Shown one piece after another: positions 26,322 to 34,928 of a stretch of DNA of 64,000 nt (position 1 is the stretch's first letter; the number at the start of each line of letters is the position of its first letter). The stretch lies in NCBI GenBank assembly GCA_002839155.1, contig PGXM01000008.1, positions 1-64,000 on the forward strand, in the 5' to 3' direction. The translations under genes and the position numbers were made by a program. A model generated the notes under the pieces. The model saw only the letters and a list, made by a program, of their open reading frames with translations, searched no databases and was not told the DNA's origin. This stretch comes from Tenericutes bacterium HGW-Tenericutes-1 (GTDB taxonomy: Bacteria > Bacillota_I > Bacilli_A > Izemoplasmatales > Hujiaoplasmataceae).

Positions 26322-26993
26322 TTATCCTTCATGACTCAAGTCAAAATCAATGGGTTTGAGATGATTTTTTATGAGATATTGATTAATTTTTGAAAAGGGT
26401 TTTGAACCAAAGAATCCACGGTAAGACGAGAGTGGTGAAGGATGGACATTTTCAATCACCAGATGATTGGGATTCTTAAGTAGACTTTTTTTACTTCTTG
26501 CATGGGATCCCCATAATACAAATACCAAGGGTTCTTTTTTTCTATCAAGCAGCCGAATGACTTCATCAGTGAAGGTCAACCAGCCGAAATCTTTATGGGA
26601 CAATGGTTGGTTTTTTCTGACTGTCATGATGGTATTAAGCAGTAAAACGCCTTCTTTTGCCCACTTTGTTAAATCCCCATTTTTTGGGATTTCATGCCCC
26701 AAATCATTTTTTAATTCTGTAAAAATATTGATTAAAGAAGGGGGAATGGCTACTGATTGTGGAACTGAAAAACATAACCCCATCGCTTCATATTCATTAT
26801 GATAGGGATCTTGACCAACAATGACAACTTTGACTTGATGAAAAGGGGTTAATCGAAATGCATTAAAGACATCGCCAATCACGGGGTAACAAGTATATTG
26901 CTTGTATTCATCCTTAATTCGTGTGGTTAATTCTTTAAAATAAGGTTTTGAAAATTCATTTGAAAGAATCTCATCCCAGTCATTATTAATCAT
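26322..26993 (-). CDS. ung: Uracil-DNA glycosylase
   Basis: This 223-residue family-1 enzyme removes uracil from DNA and starts base-excision repair. The catalytic water-activating loop GQDPYH is at about 60-65, and the Leu-intercalation loop HPSPLSSYRGFFG is near 185. Length is normal. The ATG follows directly after the stop codon of the small Cys-rich membrane protein gene, and its RBS is weak, so coupling is likely. Confidence 0.97.
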   Translation of the reverse strand: MINNDWDEILSNEFSKPYFKELTTRIKDEYKQYTCYPVIGDVFNAFRLTPFHQVKVVIVGQDPYHNEYEAMGLCFSVPQSVAIPPSLINIFTELKNDLGHEIPKNGDLTKWAKEGVLLLNTIMTVRKNQPLSHKDFGWLTFTDEVIRLLDRKKEPLVFVLWGSHARSKKSLLKNPNHLVIENVHPSPLSSYRGFFGSKPFSKINQYLIKNHLKPIDFDLSHEG

Positions 26994-27179
26994 TTACTTG
27001 ACCACTTTTTTTGATTCAATACGGCTAACGCATCCTGTAGAAGAACAACTTGAACAGCCCGAAAAATCATCAGGGAATTCACACCCTTCAGGAACAGGAG
27101 TTTTAGCATTTAACGTATAAAATAAAATATATATTCCAATGATGAGGACTAAAAATCCACCACCGATAAGATAAGGCAT
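26994..27179 (-). CDS. Small Cys-rich single-helix membrane protein
   Basis: This 61-residue protein has one N-terminal membrane helix (4-24) and a cytoplasmic or external tail with four Cys (GC-EF-PDDFSGC-SSC-STGC). Four Cys in 16 residues suggest a metal or iron-sulfur site. Size and layout recall small accessory proteins such as FeoB-associated Cys-rich proteins or NqrM, but their partner genes are not nearby. The RBS AAAGGTGG is strong, which supports expression. It lies between the phosphohexomutase gene and ung in one operon. Confidence 0.75.
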   Translation of the reverse strand: MPYLIGGGFLVLIIGIYILFYTLNAKTPVPEGCEFPDDFSGCSSCSSTGCVSRIESKKVVK

Positions 27180-27194
27180 TGTGACACCACCTTT

Positions 27195-28901
27195 TTACTT
27201 AATTTGATCGACTAGGGCAAGAATTGCTTGACCAATTGAATCAAGTTCAATTCTAGCCGATTCAACCGTATTGCCTGTGACGCCGATATAAATTTTGAGT
27301 TTTGGTTCAGTTCCAGAGGGACGAAGGACAAACCAAGAACCATTTTCTAAGATATATTTTACCGCATTTGTTTTATCAAATGACAAGGCAGTTTTATATC
27401 CCATCTCAATCCGATATGAATAGAGATAGTCTTCAAACACCATTACATTTTGATGATTTATACTCGTTAACGGATTCACTCTAAATCTTTCAACAATCGC
27501 TTGAATTCTTTTCGCTCCTTCAATCCCAAATAAGTCAATGTTATGAAGTGCCTCCTGATGAACCCCATAAGTTTCATAAATATCATTGAGTTTTTCGAGT
27601 AAAGTCTTATTTTCATAATGTTGATAATAAGCCGCTGCTTCTGAGGCAAGGAGTAATGCTTGAAGTGAGTCTTTATCTCTCACAAATCCTTTAATAACAT
27701 AGCCGTAAGATTCTTCATAACCGAAAATGAATTCTTGATTGGTATTTTCTAAATAGCGGATTTGTTCTCCGATATATTTAAAACCAGTGAGTGTTTGAAT
27801 CACGTTAAAGCCATAGGCTCGGGCAATTTTAGCCCCTAAATCAGAGGTTACAATCGTATTAAAAACAACGCCGTTTTCTGGCAATGTTCCTTGTTTTTTT
27901 CTTTCAGACAAAATGTAATTGATGAGGATGGCACCAGTTTGATTGCCCGTTAATAACACATAGTCATTTCCCTGTTTAACCGCAACCCCAAGACGGTCTG
28001 CGTCTGGGTCCGTTGCGATTAATAAGTCTGCGTCCACTTTTTTCCCAAGCGCAATCGCCATTTCAAAGGCTGATGCATTCTCAGGATTTGGTGATTTGAC
28101 GGTACTGAAAGATGAATCATGCACCATTTGTTCTAAAACAGGATACACTAGATACCCAGTTGATTCCAACAAACTAAGTCCTAATTCAGCGCTCGTCCCA
28201 TGAAGTGGTGTAAATACAATTTTAATGTCTTTTTTCACTTGAGGATTGATTTGGATTGATTTCACTTCATTGAGATAAAGTTCATCTATTTCTTGACCAA
28301 TGTAAGTTAATAAATGCTTTTCTAGTAATATTTCTTTTGAGACTGTTTTGATTTGGAATAGATCCGTCACTTCATTCACCATCGAAACGATAACATCGGC
28401 AAATTGTGGTGTAAATTGACATCCAAATTCATCGTAAATTTTATAGCCATTGTAATTCGGTGGATTGTGACTAGCGGTAATGACAATTCCAGCTGCTGCT
28501 TTTAAATATCTCGTCGCAAAAGAGAGTTCAGGCGTCGGTCTTAAATCTTCAAAAAGAAAAGATTTTATGCCATAGGCTCCTAAAACTTTCGCTGACTCTA
28601 AAGCAAATTCTTTTGACATACGGCGATTATCGTGTGCAATCACAACACCTTGTAATTTCGCAATATCTCCTTTTGTTTTAAGTAAATATCTTGCAAGTCC
28701 ATCGTTGGCTTTGCGAATGGTATAGATATTAAGACGATTAATCCCCGCTCCTAAGATGCCACGAATTCCTCCAGTGCCAAAAGTAAGCGGACCATAAAAT
28801 ATCTCTTCAAGTTCTGCTTCGGTTTTGTTTAATAGGTCTTTCTTTAATTCTAAGTCTAACGTCGGTTCGTTAATCCAACGTAAATATTCATCTTTCCACA
28901 T
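27195..28901 (-). CDS. pgcA: Phosphoglucomutase / phosphohexomutase
   Basis: This 568-residue alpha-D-phosphohexomutase interconverts glucose-1-phosphate and glucose-6-phosphate and so links glycogen and glycolysis. The phosphoserine loop TASHNPPNYNGYK is at about 137-149, the metal loop DPDADRLG near 300, and the sugar loop GYEESYG near 395. The C-terminal phosphate-binding loop is RPSGTEPK. The ATG at 28901 follows GAGGAG; a longer frame begins 48 bases earlier without a RBS. First gene of the operon with the Cys-rich protein, ung and the ECF S component. Confidence 0.95.
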   Translation of the reverse strand: MWKDEYLRWINEPTLDLELKKDLLNKTEAELEEIFYGPLTFGTGGIRGILGAGINRLNIYTIRKANDGLARYLLKTKGDIAKLQGVVIAHDNRRMSKEFALESAKVLGAYGIKSFLFEDLRPTPELSFATRYLKAAAGIVITASHNPPNYNGYKIYDEFGCQFTPQFADVIVSMVNEVTDLFQIKTVSKEILLEKHLLTYIGQEIDELYLNEVKSIQINPQVKKDIKIVFTPLHGTSAELGLSLLESTGYLVYPVLEQMVHDSSFSTVKSPNPENASAFEMAIALGKKVDADLLIATDPDADRLGVAVKQGNDYVLLTGNQTGAILINYILSERKKQGTLPENGVVFNTIVTSDLGAKIARAYGFNVIQTLTGFKYIGEQIRYLENTNQEFIFGYEESYGYVIKGFVRDKDSLQALLLASEAAAYYQHYENKTLLEKLNDIYETYGVHQEALHNIDLFGIEGAKRIQAIVERFRVNPLTSINHQNVMVFEDYLYSYRIEMGYKTALSFDKTNAVKYILENGSWFVLRPSGTEPKLKIYIGVTGNTVESARIELDSIGQAILALVDQIK

Positions 28902-28978
28902 AGTTTCACTCCTCAAATGCATTATACTAAATTTGATTTCATTTAACAAATAATATAATTTGAATGATAATCAATGAC

Positions 28979-29012
28979 AGAAAAAATACTTTTGAACAAG
29001 TCAAAAGTATGT
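28979..29012 (-). terminator. Terminator of the nitroreductase gene or operon
   Basis: ATACTTTTGA and TCAAAAGTAT pair around five bases, and six T follow on the minus strand. Confidence 0.9.
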
Positions 29013-29018
29013 TTTATC

Positions 29019-29561
29019 TTATTTGATATAATCAACAATGCCTTCTTTTCTTGGTTTTGGTTCAGGGTTATCCCCTTTACGATATCCAAAACAAATCGCG
29101 ATATCATGTTCATATCCTTCCGGAATTTTGACAAGTCGATTGATATCAACAGGATCTGCTTGATGATACATAAATCGTGTTTGTCCAACGATACAGGAAT
29201 CAAGGCCTAATGATTTAGCAGCGATAGCCATATTTTCAACCGCACAGCCACAATTTAACTCACTGAATCCTTCAATGACAGAACTGAGGATAATGACAGC
29301 GGGGGCGTGATAAAAAATATGGTAATCAACATCATGTTTAATTCCTAAACGGTCCATACCAGCGACCGTGAGACGATTAATCTCTTCAATAATGACTGGA
29401 TTCGTAATAACTGAGAAGTGCCAATTTTGCTTGTTTCTCGAATTAGGGGCATACATGCCACATTCGATAATCAATTTTAGCGCTTCATCATCAACCAACT
29501 GAGTCGTGAATTCACGAACGCTGCGACGGTCAAGCAGTAGATCAATCATTTGATTCTTCAT
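29019..29561 (-). CDS. Nitroreductase-family FMN protein
   Basis: This 180-residue FMN-dependent oxidoreductase has the family N-terminal RRSVREF and the PNSRNKQNWHF segment that contacts FMN, followed by the central AVENMAIAAKSLGLDSC. Nitroreductases reduce quinones, nitro compounds or flavins with NAD(P)H; the substrate here is open. The RBS AAAGGAG is good. It lies 23 bases behind the PfkB-kinase gene, so it may be the last gene of the phosphodiesterase-kinase operon. Confidence 0.92.
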   Translation of the reverse strand: MKNQMIDLLLDRRSVREFTTQLVDDEALKLIIECGMYAPNSRNKQNWHFSVITNPVIIEEINRLTVAGMDRLGIKHDVDYHIFYHAPAVIILSSVIEGFSELNCGCAVENMAIAAKSLGLDSCIVGQTRFMYHQADPVDINRLVKIPEGYEHDIAICFGYRKGDNPEPKPRKEGIVDYIK

Positions 29562-29584
29562 GGTAAAACGCTCCTTTACTATTT

Positions 29585-30478
29585 TTATTCTTCGATTCTA
29601 AATCTAGACAATTCTGGATGACTAGCTGTACTGACTTCCATGGTTAAACTCGCAGCTTTTTTTCCATAATTCACTGATTCATGCATATTTTTCTTTAAAA
29701 TAAGACCATATAAGGTTCCACTGAGGAGTGCATCTCCACATCCGATTGAAGATACATTCTTTTTTGCTTCATAGATGAAAGTTTGATAAATGCTTTTTTC
29801 GATGTTGTATGTGATTGGATTTGTTCCATTTGTCACAACGACTTGTTTCAAACCTGATTTTATTAATTCTCTAACAGACAATATAATATCATCGACAGGT
29901 TTTCCAAGCAAAGCCGATAACTCTTTTTGATTGACTTTTAAAAGTGAGATTTTATCTAGTACCGATTTTACCTTCACAACTTTCAATTGTGAAACGCCAT
30001 CGACAATGATCGTTTTATGACTGAACCTTTGAATCAAGTAGGTTAATACTTCTTCAGGAAGATTCGTATCAAATACGAGATAATCGAACTTCTCAATGTC
30101 TGCTTCTTTGGTTTTAAACATGTCAACAGTGACATGATCCAACAACTCGAAATCATTGATTCCCAATTCAAGTTCGCCCTTAGGACGATGAATTGACATA
30201 AATTTACCTGACGGGTAATTCAACTGAATTGATAAAGAATAATCAATTTGAAGTTGGTTAAGATTCGATTGAACGTATTCGACAAACGAATCATTTCCAA
30301 AAAACGTTAAAAAACTAATGTCTAATTCCAAACGTTTCAAATTCTCAGCAATGTTTTTCGCAACACCACCAACCGATAATTGAATTGTTCCAGGATTTGA
30401 ATCAAAGGGAAGTATGATTGTATTGGAGACACCTATAATATCAACGTTCGCCGCTCCAATCAAAAGAATTTTGCTCAT
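29585..30478 (-). CDS. PfkB-family carbohydrate kinase, pseudouridine-kinase-like
   Basis: This 297-residue ribokinase-fold enzyme shows GAANVDI at the N-terminus, the sugar-binding SVGGVAKNIAENL (about 35-47) and the C-terminal anion-hole motif SSIGCGDALLSG. The motif has Cys where most members have Ala, while the catalytic Asp is kept. The first segment resembles pseudouridine kinases (PsuK), but no pseudouridine glycosidase gene is adjacent, so the substrate is uncertain. Its ATG follows the phosphodiesterase stop codon almost directly, so it is coupled. Confidence 0.85.
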   Translation of the reverse strand: MSKILLIGAANVDIIGVSNTIILPFDSNPGTIQLSVGGVAKNIAENLKRLELDISFLTFFGNDSFVEYVQSNLNQLQIDYSLSIQLNYPSGKFMSIHRPKGELELGINDFELLDHVTVDMFKTKEADIEKFDYLVFDTNLPEEVLTYLIQRFSHKTIIVDGVSQLKVVKVKSVLDKISLLKVNQKELSALLGKPVDDIILSVRELIKSGLKQVVVTNGTNPITYNIEKSIYQTFIYEAKKNVSSIGCGDALLSGTLYGLILKKNMHESVNYGKKAASLTMEVSTASHPELSRFRIEE

Positions 30479-30479
30479 G

Positions 30480-31199
30480 TTATTCTAAGATGTTGGATGT
30501 GATATAATCAACACCCATTTTAATTAATTTCTCTGCAGTATCTTTATCATCAACGGTCCAAACGGCGACTTTTAAACCGATGAGATGCATTCTTTTTATC
30601 ATATTCTCATCTAATTTATCATGATGAATATCTAAATTGATATGATGTTTTTCACAAAAATCAAAATGCTTATCGGTCATTATATCCGTTAACAAATAGA
30701 GATTGAACTCTGGATGCGTTTTTTTAATATGAGATAAATATTTGTCATTAAATGAAATAATACTGATGTTCTCAGCCATTTGTAATTTATTGATTTCATC
30801 AATGACGGATTCAACATTCTCGTTCGATAAATTTTGTTTTAATTCAACGAATCCATGTTTTCGGTAAGTTTTACATATTTGAAGAAATTCTGTTAATAAA
30901 GGAATCGTTATATTTTCAGATAGATTGCCTGTTTTGCGATCTATCAAAGTAAATTTTCGAATTTCATCGTATTTAAACGATGGTAAATAGACATTTAACA
31001 TCCCAAGACGTAATAAAGTATCATCATGAGATACGATAATTTTGCCGTCTTTTGAAGCATGAACATCGCATTCCATTCCAAAATAACTGCGGTTCGCTGC
31101 AGCTAAAAAGGCGTTAATTGTATTTTCAGTCTCGATACCGCTTAATCCGCGATGAGCTACCATACCTTTAAAATATTTATCAATCTTTACAGTATTCAT
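30480..31199 (-). CDS. Glycerophosphodiester phosphodiesterase
   Basis: This 239-residue cytoplasmic enzyme hydrolyses glycerophosphodiesters to glycerol-3-phosphate and an alcohol. The GDPD motifs are clear: AHRG (14-17), ENTINAF, the metal-binding ECDVH and VSHDDTLLR, and the late EL-K pair in FVELKQN. There is no signal peptide. First gene of the operon with the PfkB kinase and the nitroreductase. The ATG at 31199 has a modest RBS. Confidence 0.94.
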   Translation of the reverse strand: MNTVKIDKYFKGMVAHRGLSGIETENTINAFLAAANRSYFGMECDVHASKDGKIIVSHDDTLLRLGMLNVYLPSFKYDEIRKFTLIDRKTGNLSENITIPLLTEFLQICKTYRKHGFVELKQNLSNENVESVIDEINKLQMAENISIISFNDKYLSHIKKTHPEFNLYLLTDIMTDKHFDFCEKHHINLDIHHDKLDENMIKRMHLIGLKVAVWTVDDKDTAEKLIKMGVDYITSNILE

Positions 31200-31344
31200 T
31201 CAATCACACTCACTTAGCACAAATATTTCGTATCTATTTTACCATTAAAGCGATGTTTTTAAAACATAAAATACATTTTTTAGATAAAATAGCTTCGGTT
31301 ACAACAATTCGTTGTATAATGATTGCGTGAGGATTGATAAAACT

Positions 31345-32097
31345 ATGAATATACAAGCTTTAATACAATATTTTTCGAATATAAGAACGGGTGAAATTAA
31401 AGTCAAAAACTGGATTCCCACCCTTGTTTTTCTGATTATGCTCCCAACATTTTTTATTATCTATTTTGTTTTTTTAGGGTTGTTTATTGCTCAAGAGCCC
31501 ATCACATATAATGGTACTCCCTTATTACCAACAGATCCGACTTATACCACAACGTTTATTTCCATGTTAATAATCTTGGGTGTGGTGTTTTGTATTTTTC
31601 TTGTTGGTTTGGTTGTTTCATTGGTGCTTAAACCCAAACCTTGGGTTATGTGGACAGTTGATTATGACAACAATATGATTTGTTATGAAATAACACGTCG
31701 ATATGAAAGACTTATTGGACCCGATTATTTAATTATTTTAAACAAATTGAACAACAGCATCTATAAAACTAAGTCCTCAATTGAAGCGAAGGAACAACTC
31801 AATAAAACGTTATTTTGGACGATTTTAGATAAGACAGATAAAATTAAAATCAAATCAAAACCCAATAAAATATCGTTAACGATTGTCGATGAAAATACTA
31901 GAGAAAAAAGAACCTATTCCATCGGATTTGCTCAAGATAATATCATTCAGTGGTATACTGAAACCGTTTCATCTAGTTATGCTGGTAATAACAACATTAA
32001 GAGCATGAAGAAATGCCACATTGAAAATCAAAACCGGGCAATCACATTACCGATTAATCCATTGATTCGCCAAACAATGATAGAAATGAATTTATAG
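31345..32097 (+). CDS. Membrane protein with two helices and a cytoplasmic domain, unknown
   Basis: This 250-residue protein has two membrane helices (about 27-53 and 79-101) with a short outer loop, and a C-terminal domain of 145 residues rich in Lys, Asn and beta-type segments, resembling bacterial PH-like modules in outline only. I do not recognise the family. The ATG at 31345 is preferred because a TATAAT promoter element (31315-31320) overlaps the longer start at 31312. The RBS spacing is long. It is monocistronic, with a strong terminator. Confidence 0.72.
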   Translation: MNIQALIQYFSNIRTGEIKVKNWIPTLVFLIMLPTFFIIYFVFLGLFIAQEPITYNGTPLLPTDPTYTTTFISMLIILGVVFCIFLVGLVVSLVLKPKPWVMWTVDYDNNMICYEITRRYERLIGPDYLIILNKLNNSIYKTKSSIEAKEQLNKTLFWTILDKTDKIKIKSKPNKISLTIVDENTREKRTYSIGFAQDNIIQWYTETVSSSYAGNNNIKSMKKCHIENQNRAITLPINPLIRQTMIEMNL

Positions 32098-32100
32098 ATA

Positions 32101-32133
32101 AAAAGGACGTTCAAGTTGTTTGAGCGTCCTTTT
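32101..32133. terminator. Bidirectional terminator
   Basis: AAAAGGACGTTCAA (32101-32114) pairs with TTGAGCGTCCTTTT (32120-32133). It lies between convergent genes. Confidence 0.9.
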
Positions 32134-32140
32134 ATTTGAT

Positions 32141-33202
32141 TTAATCAAGTGCTTCAGGTTCTTCTTCGCCAAAGTTTCTAAGAGAGTATAAACGTTTCCA
32201 AGTTAAATTAATAACAATAGCAACAAATCCCCATTTGATGAGATTAAAAACCCCAAAGATTTCAACGACCGTCCAAAATGGCATGGGCCATCCATAAACC
32301 AGCGGTAAGTTAATAAATGCATTATATAAGGTCATGACGACCGCTGTGAATATAACACCGATAACACTGATGATAAAGATCGGTGAGATTTTTTTAGTGA
32401 CCGATAATTTTGCACGATTTAAGAAAATTGCCATTGGCATGATAAATACCATCGTCGCAATAAAATTAACTCCCTCATCTAAGAAAATAATGACTGGGGC
32501 AGAACCTGGTAAGAAAACATGAATAAAATTCGTGTAAAGCGAAACAACAGCGGCTGTTTTCCAATCAAACCAAAGCAACGCCATGAAAATAATCAGACCA
32601 GATAATTCCACTTTTAAGTAAGGTGCGAGTGGCATAATTGGAAATCCAAGTAACATTAAAGCACTTGCTAGCCCAATTAATATTCCAAGAAAAGCTACTT
32701 TTCTTGTAGAGAGTGTCTTTGGCGTATTTGCGCGTTTATCACACTTTATAGCGACGGCCATGATAACCAAATACAATAACGCAATGATAACATCAATAAG
32801 GACTACACTAAGAAAAGGTGTGGGTGTTTCTTTGGTAAAAAGTGCATAACTGATTCCTACGATTATTGCGAATAAAGTCACTAAAGAGGTAATCATACGG
32901 TTAGAGATTTTTTTGGTCGCGTCGTCGCGTTTTGATAATTTTATTACAAGTGCCATGACGGCTAAATACCCAACCAAGATTAAGGAGTCCACCATGATAA
33001 TTTGTGGCCATGAGACAGGGGAATCCTTCGTTGAGAGACTAAACGTGATACCGCCGATAATAAATACTAGGGCCGCAATCGCGATTAAAACACCGTACTT
33101 ATTTCGCTTTTCTGGGTTACGTAATGTGGTTAACAAATAAAGTAACCCAATCGCAATAACAATTGAAACAATGGTAATGATTAAAATAGCTGTGTCTGTC
33201 AT
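32141..33202 (-). CDS. ribU: Riboflavin ECF transporter S component with enlarged N-terminus
   Basis: This 353-residue membrane protein sits under an FMN riboswitch, which marks it as a riboflavin transporter. The C-terminal 190 residues match RibU: STRKVAFLGILIGLASALML, then PLAPYLKVELSGLIIFMALL and PVYGWP-like outer segments. The N-terminal 160 residues are extra and hold about five helices in two similar units, ending in MALVIKLSKRD and MAVAIKCDKRA. I know of no RibU with this module. The ATG at 33202 lies five bases behind GGAGG; the upstream in-frame ATG falls in the riboswitch region. The ATPase and EcfT subunits are elsewhere. Confidence 0.85.
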   Translation of the reverse strand: MTDTAILIITIVSIVIAIGLLYLLTTLRNPEKRNKYGVLIAIAALVFIIGGITFSLSTKDSPVSWPQIIMVDSLILVGYLAVMALVIKLSKRDDATKKISNRMITSLVTLFAIIVGISYALFTKETPTPFLSVVLIDVIIALLYLVIMAVAIKCDKRANTPKTLSTRKVAFLGILIGLASALMLLGFPIMPLAPYLKVELSGLIIFMALLWFDWKTAAVVSLYTNFIHVFLPGSAPVIIFLDEGVNFIATMVFIMPMAIFLNRAKLSVTKKISPIFIISVIGVIFTAVVMTLYNAFINLPLVYGWPMPFWTVVEIFGVFNLIKWGFVAIVINLTWKRLYSLRNFGEEEPEALD

Positions 33203-33212
33203 ATTTTCCTCC

Positions 33213-33239
33213 AAATAAAATGCCCTCATCCGAGGGCAT
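33213..33239 (-). terminator. Regulatory terminator of the FMN riboswitch
   Basis: ATGCCCTC and GAGGGCAT pair around GGAT on the minus strand, followed by TTTATTT and then the ribU RBS. This is the expected OFF structure when FMN is bound. Confidence 0.85.
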
Positions 33240-33274
33240 AGAAAAAGACGAAAATAACAAAAAGTCATCATTCA

Positions 33275-33380
33275 CTTCTCTCATCCAGACTGTACTGTCG
33301 GTTCAGGAATTACACCTGATCATGCTTTCGCTCGCGGACTTTACCGCCGGTAGGGAATTACGCCCTGCCCCGAAGTGGTG
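33275..33380 (-). promoter_or_regulatory. FMN riboswitch (RFN element)
   Basis: The minus strand carries the conserved RFN blocks in order: CGGGGCAGGGCGTAATTCCC, ACCGGCGGTAAAGTCCGCGA, TGATCAGGTG-AATTCCTG, CCGACAGTACAGTC and GGATGAGAGAAG. The aptamer spans about 106 bases. A terminator and the ribU RBS follow, which points to transcriptional attenuation by FMN. Confidence 0.97.
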
Positions 33381-33439
33381 CTTATTTAATTTTACATCTT
33401 AATTATATCATTTTTAAATGTATTTTCAATAAGAAATAA

Positions 33440-34102
33440 TTAATAAAACGTTTTCCAACGATTAATTCCTACTGCGCGAATCATCGATCCGTCAAAACCA
33501 ATTAATTTCAGAGGTTGGCACAATAAAAAGAACTCATCGTCCACTAAATCTAAATTAATTAAGTTCTCAACAATCACAATCTGATTACTTAATAATGCTT
33601 TATGAGCTTCTGCTGCTCCGGTTTTTTCAAACCGAATTGATGGCATATCTAGCCCAATTAATTCAATCCCGTTTTCAACGAGAAATTCGGTCAAAGAAGC
33701 TTCAAACGCCGGAAAAGTCTCAAAATAGTCAGGACTATTTCGTTTAGTAGAAAATCCGGTATCTATGACAATTTTTGAATGTTTACGGTAAGCATTATGA
33801 TAGCACATATCTAAATCATCAGTTTTAATGACATTATCAATGATTTCAACTTTTAATTTTGTCGCATATCCAATCGTTTTTCCAAGTCCAATCGATTCCA
33901 CATTGTTCCCAGTTCCTAAATAATGCGATGGCGCGTCAAGATGAGTGCCGACATGCATGGCAGTTGTGAGTCGTTTTAGACTAAAACCATCTTGATCCGT
34001 TTTACGTCCGCCTTCTACTTTTAAGACGGGATCATTTGGATAAATTGGCATTCCCTCAACGATATCCCACGATAGATCGATAAATTCTGGATTATTCTTC
34101 AT
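33440..34102 (-). CDS. Cyclase-family hydrolase (kynurenine formamidase-like)
   Basis: This 220-residue metal-dependent hydrolase has the family signature HVGTHLDAPSH (about 46-56), whose His and Asp residues bind the metal. Other landmarks are DLSWDIVEGMPIYPNDP at the start and GLDMPSI near 150. The family includes arylformamidases and isatin hydrolases; tryptophan-degradation genes are not nearby, so the substrate is open. The ATG at 34102 lies within the end of the upstream lipoprotein gene (11-base overlap), behind AAGGAAG. Confidence 0.88.
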   Translation of the reverse strand: MKNNPEFIDLSWDIVEGMPIYPNDPVLKVEGGRKTDQDGFSLKRLTTAMHVGTHLDAPSHYLGTGNNVESIGLGKTIGYATKLKVEIIDNVIKTDDLDMCYHNAYRKHSKIVIDTGFSTKRNSPDYFETFPAFEASLTEFLVENGIELIGLDMPSIRFEKTGAAEAHKALLSNQIVIVENLINLDLVDDEFFLLCQPLKLIGFDGSMIRAVGINRWKTFY

Positions 34103-34841
34103 TTTCCTCAACTTCCTTATAAAGTGCAATTTCTGAAACGGAAAGCGTTGGTACAATCACATAAGAATCTATTTTAACAAAATTAACAGAATAAGAGAAA
34201 TCACCATAAACGCTATCAACGCTTGCTTCATAAGCCACGCTCATAGATAATAATTTTGCTTTTTCGGTAAACGTGATTGAAACACTTGCTGATTTGGCAT
34301 AATCCATAGCTGGTAAAACATATAAAGTGCTTTCAACGACGGTTGATGATAAAAGAAATGAGAGAGTTATTTCTTTTGAAGAACCTTGAAAAAGGACTTC
34401 TTGAACATTACTAAAGTTAATTTGTGATTTTAAAAACATGGTATAAAGTTTGACGAAATCAGCTTGAGTTTGAGTTTCAAATGTCTTTGTGGATTGAGAA
34501 TTTTCATTGATATTATTATTGTATACAATTCCCTTTTGGTAATTGGTGATAACCGATGAGGGAACGTCATCAATAATCATATCGACATTTATTTGACCAA
34601 CTTGTGAATCTGAACCAATTTTCTTAATTCGAATTCTTAAATCATCCCGCATGAGATGAGCTGTACTTGCATATTCACCATGATATTCTAGTTCTAACGA
34701 TTCCGCATCTAGATAATTTTGAATCGCCTCATTCATTAATTCAAAAGCATCTTTAATCGGCATATCAATCGGTTCGTTTGAACAAGCAACAAGCGTAAAG
34801 GAAAAGATAAAAATAAAAATAATAAGTAGTATTTTTTTCAT
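34092..34841 (-). CDS. Lipoprotein, unknown function
   Basis: This 249-residue exported protein has a signal peptide with lipobox LVAC (Cys20). The mature part has the look of LppX/LprG-like or other small ligand-binding lipoproteins: a helical start with YLDAESLELEYHG, then alternating beta strands. I cannot assign a family. It overlaps the cyclase gene by 11 bases, so the two are co-translated. It is placed after glgP but behind that gene's terminator. Confidence 0.75.
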   Translation of the reverse strand: MKKILLIIFIFIFSFTLVACSNEPIDMPIKDAFELMNEAIQNYLDAESLELEYHGEYASTAHLMRDDLRIRIKKIGSDSQVGQINVDMIIDDVPSSVITNYQKGIVYNNNINENSQSTKTFETQTQADFVKLYTMFLKSQINFSNVQEVLFQGSSKEITLSFLLSSTVVESTLYVLPAMDYAKSASVSITFTEKAKLLSMSVAYEASVDSVYGDFSYSVNFVKIDSYVIVPTLSVSEIALYKEVEENEE

Positions 34842-34896
34842 ATGAGCACCTCTTTAATTATTATATCAAATTCATCCTAAAAAACCAATTTTAATC

Positions 34897-34926
34897 AAAA
34901 AAAGTGCCGGATATTATCCGACACTT
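34897..34926 (-). terminator. Terminator of glgP
   Basis: AAGTGCCGGAT (34902-34912) pairs with ATCCGACACTT (34916-34926), and seven T follow on the minus strand. Confidence 0.9.
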
Positions 34927-34928
34927 GA

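Noticed and set aside
28943-29203. An 86-codon minus-strand frame within the nitroreductase gene
   Set aside because: It overlaps the clearly conserved nitroreductase in another frame and runs through its terminator.
33203-33271. A longer ribU start
   Set aside because: The extra codons are the riboswitch expression platform (terminator). The ATG at 33202 has a perfect RBS.
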